Assembly: GCA_038062165.1 (NCBI GenBank)
Contig: JBBTXQ010000022.1
Span: forward strand, 1 to 7,008
Origin: DATDSR01 sp038062165
GTDB lineage: Bacteria > Patescibacteriota > Minisyncoccia > Phycocordibacterales > DATDSR01
Direction of reading: 5' to 3'
Length of the DNA: 7,008 nt
Of the stretch, positions 1-5,781 are shown piece by piece. The first letter of the stretch is position 1, and each line of letters starts with the position of its first letter. The notes under the pieces are model-generated. The model saw only the letters and a program-made list of their open reading frames with translations. It made no database searches and was not told the origin of the DNA. A program made the position numbers and the translations under genes.

Positions 1-19
1 TATCTATAGGCGGAACGCA

Positions 20-48
20 TTACGATAAAAATTTAATCTTACTAATAT
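20..48 (+). promoter_or_regulatory. Possible promoter of the surface-protein gene
   Basis: A -10-like hexamer TAATAT lies at 43-48, only seven bases before the ATG at 56. A weak -35 candidate (TTACGA, 20-25) sits 17 bp upstream. If used, transcription would start at or next to the ATG and give a leaderless message. No Shine-Dalgarno sequence is visible in the AT-rich 5' flank, which fits that idea. The -35 match is poor and AT-rich DNA produces such hexamers by chance, so this is tentative. Confidence 0.35.
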
Positions 49-55
49 TAATCAA

Positions 56-3000
56 ATGCTTAAGAAATCTAAAATCACGAAAGTGATTGCGGGTTTGACA
101 GGTTTTGCAATGGTACTCAGCATTTCTCTCGCTCCGGTGAGCGCAGGCGCTGCTACCATTGAGGAACTCACTGCTCAAATCAACAGCTTACTTTCAACGA
201 TTGCAGGGTTGCAATCACAATTATCTACATTATCAGGAACGACAGGAGGAACCTCATACACCTTCACTACTAACCTCACTTTGGGGAGCACTGGTGCAGA
301 TGTCATGAATCTTCAGAAGGTTCTCAACTCAAGCTCTGACACCCAGGTTGCAGCAACCGGTGTTGGTTCAAAGGGTAATGAGTCTTCAACATTCGGTCCC
401 TTGACTAAAGCTGCTGTTATTAAATTCCAGACAAAGAATGCAATTTCACCAGCTGTTGGTTATGTTGGTCCAATAACACGTGCAAAACTCAACACAATGG
501 GTGGCGTCGTCGTTGTTCCTCCAACACCAACTGGAAGTGCGACAGTTTCAACGACTGTCCAGCCTTCAGCCTCGCTTGCTGTTTCAGGGGCGAGCCGTGT
601 TCCATTCACGAAATTTGTAGTCACAGCAGGAGCTTCTGACGTCACAATCAACAGTGTTGTTGTTGAACGAGCTGGCCTCGCACAAGACGCTGTTTTGTCA
701 GGAGTCATTCTTCTTGACGACCAAGGAATACAACTTGGTATTGCAAAGTCACTCAATTCAAACCACCAAGCAACCATCGGTGAAGCAGTTGTAGTTAAGG
801 CTGGAACTTCCAAGACCTTCACTGTTGCTGGAAACACCACTGACATTACTTCAATGGCAAGTTATGCCGGTGAAGTGATTGGTTTGAAAGTTGTTGCGGT
901 CAACAGCTCATCTACTATTTCAGGCTCATTACCGATTACGGGCGCGTATCACGTAACAAATGCCACTATTTCAATCGGTACTGCGACATTTGCGGTGTCA
1001 TCATTTGACCCGAATTCAGCTTTGAGCAAGCCAGTTGGCACAGTAGACTACAAGTTTGCTGGTGTTCGCGTTACGGCTGGATCAGCTGAAAAAATAAGGT
1101 TGTGGTCAGTTCGATGGAATCAGGCAGGTTCAATCGCGGCGACCGACCTTGCCAACGTTAAGGTTTATATCGATGGAGTAGCTTACACGCCAGCTGTTTC
1201 AGCTGACGGCAAGTACTTCACTGTCACTGTCCCTTCAGGCCTCGTTATTGACAAAGGTTTCTCAAAAGATATCTACATTCAAGGTGATATCGTTGGAACC
1301 AATGCGGCTACTCGAACAATTCAATTCGATATTGAGAAGGACACCGATGTTTACGTTAGCGGTGAAACCTACGGATACGGAATTAAAGGTACGAACCCCA
1401 ACAGTACGACAAACACAGCGGCATCAACGGCATCAGAATTCGTTGGTCCTGCCGCAACACCTGGAACGCCATTCTTTAGCGGTTCCACGGTGACTGTTAC
1501 GGCTGGTTCTGCAACCACAATTGCAAAATCAAACACGGTTCCTTCCCAAAACATTGCAGTTAACGTTCCTAACCAAATTCTTGGAGGATACGAAACAAAC
1601 TTCACTGGTGAAGGAATCACTGTTGCTTCAACACGATTTGCCTTTGCTACCTCATCAGGAGTGAGCGCAGGTGGAGCAATGACAGACGTTACTCTTGTTG
1701 ACGAAAACGGCGCAGTTGTTGCAGGTCCGGTAAACGCGACTTTGGCAACAACGTATGGAGGAAGCCAATATGTAACCTTCACGGACTCAATTACCTACCC
1801 TCTTGGAAAACATATTTTCACCCTCAAGGGTAAACTTCCTACAACGTACGCTAACAACGGTACGATTACCGCTTCAACCACGCCAGCAGCATGGACAACG
1901 GTAAAAGGTGTCACAACAGGGAGCACGGTTACTCTTACTGGAGTGGCGTTTAGTATGAACGCCATGACGGTAAAAACCGCTTCTCTTGCGGTGAGCGTTG
2001 GTTCAACGCCTTCCGCACAGAACATTCCTGCCGGTATTCAAGGATTTACCTTCGCTAACTACCAGTTTGACGCTTCAGCATCTGGCGAGGATGTACGATT
2101 CTCATCCATTCCTCTCTTGATGGACGTCACAACTATGACGACAGGAGAAGTGAATGCGTGTCAGCTCTTTGACGGAGCAACAGCTTTGAACAATGGTTCA
2201 AATGTTCTTAATGCTCCAACTGACGCGGCAAACACCACGCTTACCTTCGACCAGCAATACACAGTTCCAAAGGGAACGGTCAAGACTTTAGCGCTTAAAT
2301 GTAATATTTCAACTTCTGTATCTGCTTTAGATACGATTACTTGGGGTATTACCGCTGGCGCTTCAATGACTGTTACCGGCGTTACATCAGGCGCTGATGT
2401 TTCTGAAACAGTTTCAGGTTCAACCGGTCAGCTTATGACTGTTGCTACCGGTACATTCACAGTTGTTCTTGACACAGGAAGTCCTGGATACACAATCGTA
2501 TCAGCGGGTTCAATAGGAACCACTCTTGGAGTACTCAAACTTCTTGCAACTAACGAAGAGTTAACACTTAAGGAACTCACGCTTCAACTTACCTCAACTG
2601 CCTCATCAACGAACGCTGACTTTGTCGGAAACACGGTCACAATTTGGGATGGCGGGACGCAGGTTGGTTCGGCTGTCTTCCAAGGTTCAAACACTCAAGC
2701 AACGTCAACATTGAGTCTTATTCTTCCAAAGGACACCGACAAGCTTCTTACCATAAAGGCTGACCTCTCCCCAGTGGGAGTGTCACAGCCAGGAACTGTA
2801 GGTGCTCTTATCAAGGTTGACTATGATGGCGGATGTGTCTCATGTACGCGCGTATTGAGCGCGACGACGGGATTCATTAACTCAAGCTCCGCGTCAGACA
2901 CAGCAGTCAACGGAGTGAGAGTCTTCAAGAGTTACCCAACGTTTGCTAAGTTGGCAGTTCCTTCAACTAGTCTTGTTACTGGTACCACAGCTGACCTCTA

Positions 3001-3565
3001 CAGATTCAGCGTAAAAGCTGCATCAACAGGAAGCATTGGTATCTACCAATTCACTGTAAACGTTGCGACGTCAGCCACACCGGCTTCAGCGTCAACAACG
3101 GTTACAAACCTTAAAATCAACGCTTATACGGACTCACTCTTCAGCTCTCCTGTCAATGGATTTAATCCTGCGGGACAGCTCAATGACACGCTCACGGCCT
3201 TGATAACCGGTAACAACACAATTACGTTCACGGCATCGACACAGACCCAAGACTACTTGCAGATTCCTGCAGGTGAGACTTACTACTTCCGTGTTGTCGG
3301 TGACATCACGCTAGTTGGAAGCCCAACAGGTGCGTCAGTTGTCACAAATATCCAAGGTGATGCGGCATATCCATTGGTTCCCGAGTCCACAACGTTCCAG
3401 ATGGCAAGTACGACGAACACAACAGCGTTTGCTACCCATGATGATTTCATCTGGTCACCAAACTCAACGACAACGAGTACTACCGCTGGAAACGCTTGGA
3501 CAAACGGATACTTTGTTCCTGGCCTCGGTGCCGACAACATGGATGCCGTCACATTGACCAAATAA
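56..3565 (+). CDS. Large secreted S-layer-like protein with N-terminal peptidoglycan-binding domain
   Basis: This 1169-residue protein is probably exported and wall-associated, as a surface-layer or major envelope protein. Residues 1-33 form a signal peptide: basic KKSKITK, a hydrophobic core, and an A-G-A-A cleavage region at 30-33. Residues 34-60 look like a short coiled coil. Residues 67-147 match a PG_binding_1 domain (LGSTGADVMNLQKVLN at 76-91, FGPLTKAAVIKFQ at 113-125, YVGPITRAKLN at 136-146). A proline-rich linker leads to about six loosely related beta-rich modules rich in Thr, Ser, Ala and Val, starting near residues 172, 315, 472, 642, 800 and 956. Modules at 172 and 642 both open with ASLAVS. 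Cysteines number only four (702, 749, and a CxxC at 927/930). The end (DDFIWSPN at 1129-1136, then WTNGY) resembles the C-terminus of Parcubacteria surface proteins as I recall them, so it looks full length. TAA is followed at once by in-frame TGA. The S-layer role is inferred. Confidence 0.85.
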   Translation: MLKKSKITKVIAGLTGFAMVLSISLAPVSAGAATIEELTAQINSLLSTIAGLQSQLSTLSGTTGGTSYTFTTNLTLGSTGADVMNLQKVLNSSSDTQVAATGVGSKGNESSTFGPLTKAAVIKFQTKNAISPAVGYVGPITRAKLNTMGGVVVVPPTPTGSATVSTTVQPSASLAVSGASRVPFTKFVVTAGASDVTINSVVVERAGLAQDAVLSGVILLDDQGIQLGIAKSLNSNHQATIGEAVVVKAGTSKTFTVAGNTTDITSMASYAGEVIGLKVVAVNSSSTISGSLPITGAYHVTNATISIGTATFAVSSFDPNSALSKPVGTVDYKFAGVRVTAGSAEKIRLWSVRWNQAGSIAATDLANVKVYIDGVAYTPAVSADGKYFTVTVPSGLVIDKGFSKDIYIQGDIVGTNAATRTIQFDIEKDTDVYVSGETYGYGIKGTNPNSTTNTAASTASEFVGPAATPGTPFFSGSTVTVTAGSATTIAKSNTVPSQNIAVNVPNQILGGYETNFTGEGITVASTRFAFATSSGVSAGGAMTDVTLVDENGAVVAGPVNATLATTYGGSQYVTFTDSITYPLGKHIFTLKGKLPTTYANNGTITASTTPAAWTTVKGVTTGSTVTLTGVAFSMNAMTVKTASLAVSVGSTPSAQNIPAGIQGFTFANYQFDASASGEDVRFSSIPLLMDVTTMTTGEVNACQLFDGATALNNGSNVLNAPTDAANTTLTFDQQYTVPKGTVKTLALKCNISTSVSALDTITWGITAGASMTVTGVTSGADVSETVSGSTGQLMTVATGTFTVVLDTGSPGYTIVSAGSIGTTLGVLKLLATNEELTLKELTLQLTSTASSTNADFVGNTVTIWDGGTQVGSAVFQGSNTQATSTLSLILPKDTDKLLTIKADLSPVGVSQPGTVGALIKVDYDGGCVSCTRVLSATTGFINSSSASDTAVNGVRVFKSYPTFAKLAVPSTSLVTGTTADLYRFSVKAASTGSIGIYQFTVNVATSATPASASTTVTNLKINAYTDSLFSSPVNGFNPAGQLNDTLTALITGNNTITFTASTQTQDYLQIPAGETYYFRVVGDITLVGSPTGASVVTNIQGDAAYPLVPESTTFQMASTTNTTAFATHDDFIWSPNSTTTSTTAGNAWTNGYFVPGLGADNMDAVTLTK

Positions 3566-3577
3566 TGAGCTCTTGTG

Positions 3578-3607
3578 ATTTGCCTCTAGTCTAACGACTA
3601 CGCAAAT
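3578..3607 (+). other. Hairpin just upstream of the terminator
   Basis: ATTTGC (3578-3583) pairs with GCAAAT (3602-3607). TAGTC (3587-3591) pairs with GACTA (3596-3600) around a TAAC loop, leaving a small asymmetric internal loop. This gives 11 bp of stem in the 3' untranslated region of the surface-protein mRNA, four bases before the terminator stem. It has no T-tract of its own, so it is more likely an mRNA 3'-end structure than a second terminator. Confidence 0.5.
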
Positions 3608-3611
3608 GCTT

Positions 3612-3649
3612 ACAAAAAACCCTCCGCCTTAGGCGGAGGGTTTTTTGTT
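3612..3649 (+). terminator. Intrinsic terminator of the surface-protein gene
   Basis: A perfect 17-bp stem with GC core CCCTCCGCC (3620-3628) pairs with GGCGGAGGG (3632-3640) around a TTA loop. It is flanked by A6 (3614-3619) and followed by T6GTTT. The A and T tracts also pair, so the structure could work on both strands, although no minus-strand gene is seen nearby. The core contains the 13-mer CCGCCTTAGGCGG, which recurs in two other intergenic hairpins here (5681-5693 and 5790-5802). Confidence 0.93.
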
Positions 3650-3652
3650 TTA

Positions 3653-3681
3653 TTGAAATTTACTGTTGTTTTGTCTACAAT
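3653..3681 (+). promoter_or_regulatory. Sigma70-type promoter of the TPR gene
   Basis: TTGAAA (3653-3658) and TACAAT (3676-3681) are separated by an ideal 17 bp. The predicted transcription start is about 3687-3689, directly in front of the ATG at 3690, so the mRNA should be leaderless or nearly so. The promoter follows the preceding terminator by only a few bases and rules out the upstream in-frame TTG at 3666 as a sensible start. Confidence 0.75.
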
Positions 3682-3689
3682 ATCCAGAT

Positions 3690-4361
3690 ATGAAAACACA
3701 AAGAACTATTATCTTGGCCACCATAGGGATTGCGATTATTGCAGGTCTCCTTTTCTTTGGTGGTAATGTCTATGCTCCTCAAAATAGTGCTGATACTACA
3801 GCAACCACATCACCAGTTACAGGCGCGGGCGTCTTTGATAAAGAGGGGAACCCCATCACCATCAACGTACTCCCTATCAATGTGCCTCTTGCGCCGGATA
3901 TGGGAGGAGAGATTATTTTCCCCCCGAACTATCTTGCGGGAAATAAAATAACGATTATCGAAAAGATTGAGTCTTTGCGCTTCGCGCTCAAAAAAAATCC
4001 TGCCGACAGCGCAAGTTGGATTGAGCTTGGGTCATACTGGAAAATGATAGAGAACTTCAAAAAAGCGGAGGCGGCGTGGACATACGTGACGAAATTAGAA
4101 CCTACAAACTTTGTCGCGTGGGGAAACCTTGGTTTCTTGTTTGGGTATTATGTGCACGACAACGTGAAAGCCGAACAATACTTTCTTAAAGCGATTGAAG
4201 TAGCGCCCAACGAAGGATACCCATATTTTCAGACCGCTGAATTTTACAGGGATGCTCTTAAGGATATAAGCAAAGCCAAAACCATACTTGATAAAGGCTT
4301 AAAAGCATTGCCTGGAGACCTCGGTCTTAAAGCTCTGCGGGAAAGTCTCAACGCGCTCTAA
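3690..4361 (+). CDS. Membrane-anchored TPR-repeat protein
   Basis: This 223-residue protein has one N-terminal hydrophobic segment (residues 7-25) after a short basic start (MKTQR). That suggests a signal anchor with the rest outside the membrane. Residues 30-85 are a low-complexity Thr/Pro/Asn linker. Helical repeats fill the rest: a capping helix at about 88-103 and three TPR-like units at about 106-139, 140-174 and 175-208. Typical TPR pattern residues are visible (W..LG.YW....F.KAE.AW at 110-130; W.NLG...G.....KAE.YFLKAIEVAPN at 144-174). TPR proteins mediate protein-protein contacts; no enzymatic domain is seen. I chose ATG 3690 because the promoter's -10 box overlaps the codons after the alternative TTG at 3666. 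Its stop codon abuts the start of the next small gene (TAAATG), so the two are probably co-translated. The partner is unknown; an envelope or assembly scaffold role is inferred. Confidence 0.85.
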   Translation: MKTQRTIILATIGIAIIAGLLFFGGNVYAPQNSADTTATTSPVTGAGVFDKEGNPITINVLPINVPLAPDMGGEIIFPPNYLAGNKITIIEKIESLRFALKKNPADSASWIELGSYWKMIENFKKAEAAWTYVTKLEPTNFVAWGNLGFLFGYYVHDNVKAEQYFLKAIEVAPNEGYPYFQTAEFYRDALKDISKAKTILDKGLKALPGDLGLKALRESLNAL

Positions 4362-4514
4362 ATGTCCGCCTATCTTGATAAGACTTTCTTTCGCTTCCTT
4401 TTTGCCTTTCTAGGCATTATTTTAGGAAGTTTTCTTCTTATGTACGCGATAGAAGAAAAAGAAAAAAACAACACACTACCCGCTCAAGCGTCTCTAGAAG
4501 CACTCACCAATTGA
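4362..4514 (+). CDS. Small single-TM hypothetical protein (50 aa)
   Basis: The ATG starts on the base immediately after the stop of the TPR gene, and the frame stays open for 50 codons to TGA. The protein begins MSAYLDKTFFRF, has one strongly hydrophobic segment at about residues 9-29 (rich in Phe, Leu, Ile and Gly), then a charged EEKEK patch at 31-35 and a polar tail. A run of this kind right after a real gene, with a clear amphipathic layout, argues for a true small membrane protein. I do not recognise a family. The positive residues before the hydrophobic segment and the acidic/basic patch after it do not settle the orientation. The stop codon lies within the -35 box of the L10-operon promoter (TTGACT, 4511-4516), so the gene end and the next promoter overlap. 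Chance remains possible for so short a frame. Confidence 0.6.
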   Translation: MSAYLDKTFFRFLFAFLGIILGSFLLMYAIEEKEKNNTLPAQASLEALTN

Positions 4515-4539
4515 CTCTTTTTTTTCTTTGAGCTAGACT
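4511..4539 (+). promoter_or_regulatory. Promoter of the rplJ-rplL operon
   Basis: TTGACT (4511-4516) and TAGACT (4534-4539) are spaced by 17 bp; the spacer is a long T-rich run. The expected start is about 4545-4547, a few bases before the conserved GGCC that opens the L10 leader. The fit between promoter spacing and RNA start supports both calls. The -35 box overlaps the TGA stop of the preceding small gene. Confidence 0.72.
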
Positions 4540-4545
4540 CTTTGC

Positions 4546-4708
4546 TACAAGGCCAAAGACAAGAGGTGCCATGGCGGTCTACCTGTAAGGTAGTTACCGC
4601 CGTGAACATCCCGACACTAGTCGGGATAGCGCGCTTAATTTCCTCTCGAGGCTATCCGAAATTCTTCGGATAGAGCATCTATCGGCCTTTCGGTCGATTT
4701 TTTGTTTT
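4546..4708 (+). promoter_or_regulatory. Ribosomal protein L10 leader (autoregulatory mRNA element)
   Basis: The RNA lies directly upstream of rplJ and carries the hallmark halves of the bacterial L10 leader family as I recall it: GGCCAAAGACAAGAGGTG at 4551-4568 and CTTAATTTCCTCTCGAGGC at 4634-4652. GCC (4552-4554) pairs with GGC (4650-4652) and GAGG (4563-4566) with CCTC (4642-4645), separated by a kink-turn-like internal loop (AAAGACAA opposite TCGA). Inside are two hairpins. In 4571-4603, GGCGGT pairs with ACCGCC and CTACC with GGTAG. In 4608-4627, ATCCCGAC pairs with GTCGGGAT. After the closing helix come a perfect 9-bp hairpin (4652-4673; CTATCCGAA/TTCGGATAG) and a terminator (4681-4708). 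The L10-L12 complex binds such leaders to repress its own operon. Here the trailing terminator suggests control by transcription attenuation, as in Firmicutes, since no Shine-Dalgarno site is available to mask. Confidence 0.85.
4681..4708 (+). terminator. Attenuator terminator in the L10 leader
   Basis: ATCGGCC (4681-4687) pairs with GGTCGAT (4692-4698, one G-T pair) around a TTTC loop, followed directly by TTTTTTGTTTT. It lies between the L10 leader and the rplJ start codon 21 bases downstream, so it would stop transcription before the operon unless it is prevented from forming. CTATC at 4679-4683, overlapping its 5' arm, can instead pair with GATAG at 4669-4673, a possible anti-terminator. 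Confidence 0.75.
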
Positions 4709-4729
4709 CAGATTAACCATATTATATCT

Positions 4730-5230
4730 ATGCCAGTTTCTCGCACTAAGAAAAAAGAGATTCTCGAAGCACTCACCGGAGCGCTCTCAAAAGCTGCATC
4801 GGTTGTCTTTGTTAATTTCCACGGATTGGGGGTTCTAGACGCGATGGCAATGAGAAAATCACTTCGCAGTGAAGGGGTTTCCTATTCTGTCGCAAAGAAA
4901 ACTCTTGTCAGAAAAGCGCTTGAGTCTGCAAAAATTTCAGGGGAGGTTCCCACACTTCCAGGGGAACTTGCTGTTGCCTATGGGGCAGATCTCACAGCTC
5001 CCGCTCGAGGGGTCTTGAGCTTTCAGAAGAAGTTTGAGAACAAAGTCTCAATACTTGGAGGGGTATTTGAGGGGAAATTCATGGACAAAGAAGCCATGCT
5101 TTCAATTGCCGCGATTCCTTCCCAGAAGACTCTCTACGCTCAATTCGTAAACCTCATCAATTCTCCAATTCAAGGTTTGGTTATCGCACTCAACGGCCTT
5201 GCGGAAAAAAAGTCATTATCAAATTTGTAA
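4730..5230 (+). CDS. rplJ: 50S ribosomal protein L10
   Basis: This 166-residue protein is about the usual length for bacterial L10 (about 165). L10 forms the base of the ribosomal stalk, binding 23S rRNA together with L11 and carrying L7/L12 dimers on its C-terminal helix to recruit translation GTPases. Family features are clear: an N-terminal PVSRTKKKEIL; VVFVNFHGLGVLDAMAMRKSLR at about 25-46; a VAKKTLVRKAL rRNA-binding segment at 54-64; GGVFEGK at 110-116; IPSQKTLYAQFVNLI at 129-143, corresponding to the usual LPS-x-x-x-L-x-A motif; and the C-terminal helix from about 145. There is no Shine-Dalgarno sequence before the ATG; the 5' flank is AT-rich (ATTAACCATATTATATCT). It follows its own leader and attenuator and precedes rplL by 14 bases, so the two form an operon. 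No rplK-rplA lies upstream as in the common bacterial order. Identification is secure. Confidence 0.97.
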   Translation: MPVSRTKKKEILEALTGALSKAASVVFVNFHGLGVLDAMAMRKSLRSEGVSYSVAKKTLVRKALESAKISGEVPTLPGELAVAYGADLTAPARGVLSFQKKFENKVSILGGVFEGKFMDKEAMLSIAAIPSQKTLYAQFVNLINSPIQGLVIALNGLAEKKSLSNL

Positions 5231-5244
5231 ATTAATTAACCATT

Positions 5245-5661
5245 ATGGAAGCAGAAAATACACAGGCGATTCAACAGACACAAGTCGTTGAATCGCCTGC
5301 AAAATTCAAAACTATCGTTGAAACAATCGAAAAAATGTCGGTCATTGACCTTCATGAACTCGTAAAGTTCTTGGAGCAGAAGTTTGGTGTTTCTGCAGCT
5401 GCAGTCGCCGCTGCGCCTGTAGCGGGTGCTGGAGCGCCAGTGGAAGAGAAAAGTATCTTCACCGTGCATCTTACTGATGCGGGCGCACAAAAGATTGCCG
5501 TCATTAAAGTGGTCAAAGAAGTCTTGGGTCTCGGACTCAAAGAGGCAAAGGACCTCGTTGATGCCGCTCCTTCAGTCCTCAAGGAAGGGATGAAGAAAGA
5601 AGAGGCTGAAGCAGTAAAGAAAAGAATTACGGAAGCCGGAGGCAAAGTTGAGTTAAAATAA
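5245..5661 (+). CDS. rplL: 50S ribosomal protein L7/L12
   Basis: This 138-residue stalk protein forms dimers on L10 and contacts initiation and elongation factors. Residues 21-47 are the N-terminal dimerisation and L10-binding region (IEKMSVIDLHELVKFLEQKFG at 28-48, like the family's 'MSVMDVVELISAMEEKFGV'). Residues 49-68 are an Ala/Pro/Gly-rich flexible hinge. Residues 70-138 are the conserved C-terminal domain, with GLGLKEAKDLVDAAPSVLKEG at 95-115 being almost identical to the family signature. The protein is about 17 residues longer than the E. coli form (121), mainly because of a polar N-terminal extension (MEAENTQAIQQTQVVESPAK). No closer in-frame ATG exists before the dimerisation region apart from M31, which would cut into it, so the ATG at 5245 is kept. 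There is no Shine-Dalgarno site. It is the last gene of the operon; hairpins and a terminator follow. Confidence 0.97.
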   Translation: MEAENTQAIQQTQVVESPAKFKTIVETIEKMSVIDLHELVKFLEQKFGVSAAAVAAAPVAGAGAPVEEKSIFTVHLTDAGAQKIAVIKVVKEVLGLGLKEAKDLVDAAPSVLKEGMKKEEAEAVKKRITEAGGKVELK

Positions 5662-5672
5662 CTTAAACTTAA

Positions 5673-5700
5673 GCCTGAGTCCGCCTTAGGCGGACGAGGC
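5673..5700 (+). repeat. GC-rich hairpin repeat carrying the 13-mer palindrome
   Basis: GTCCGCC (5679-5685) pairs with GGCGGAC (5689-5695) around TTA. The stem extends past a small internal loop by GCCT (5673-5676) pairing with AGGC (5697-5700). No T-tract follows, so it is not a standard terminator. It shares CCGCCTTAGGCGG with hairpins at 3624-3636 and 5790-5802, which suggests a dispersed palindromic element. It may protect the 3' end of the rplJ-rplL mRNA. Confidence 0.65.
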
Positions 5701-5711
5701 CTGGTCGGGCA

Positions 5712-5729
5712 CGTTTCGAGCTCGAAACG
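5712..5729. repeat. 18-bp perfect palindrome
   Basis: CGTTTCGAGCTCGAAACG is an uninterrupted perfect palindrome (centre between 5720 and 5721). Because it has no loop it forms only a strained RNA hairpin and looks more like a dimeric protein-binding site or a fragment of a repeat element. It sits 11 bases after the GC-rich hairpin and over 50 bases before the rplL terminator. No function is known to me. Confidence 0.6.
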
Positions 5730-5781
5730 ACGGGTGACAAGTAGAACTCAAATAATACTTTCTTACAAGGGGGTTATAGAC

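Noticed and set aside
460..846. Minus-strand open frame of 128 codons within the surface-protein gene
   Set aside because: It lies wholly inside a well-supported + strand gene, has no recognisable domain or start signals, and reflects the Ala/Thr/Val-rich codon pattern read backwards. Similar frames at 1369-1782, 1795-2025 and 3283-3561 were rejected for the same reason.
3666..3689. Upstream TTG start for the TPR gene (eight extra residues)
   Set aside because: The promoter's -10 box (3676-3681) lies inside this extension, so the transcript would begin after it; the ATG at 3690 gives a normal basic-then-hydrophobic N-terminus.
4571..4588. Five-codon frame ATG GCG GTC TAC CTG TAA in the L10 leader, preceded by GAGG
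   Set aside because: The GAGG and the hairpin around the ATG are accounted for by the leader's conserved stems; a leader peptide is possible but nothing else supports it.
5696..5760. Possible tRNA or small structured RNA gene after rplL
   Set aside because: No acceptor stem, anticodon arm or T-loop arrangement can be fitted; the structure seen is two separate palindromes.
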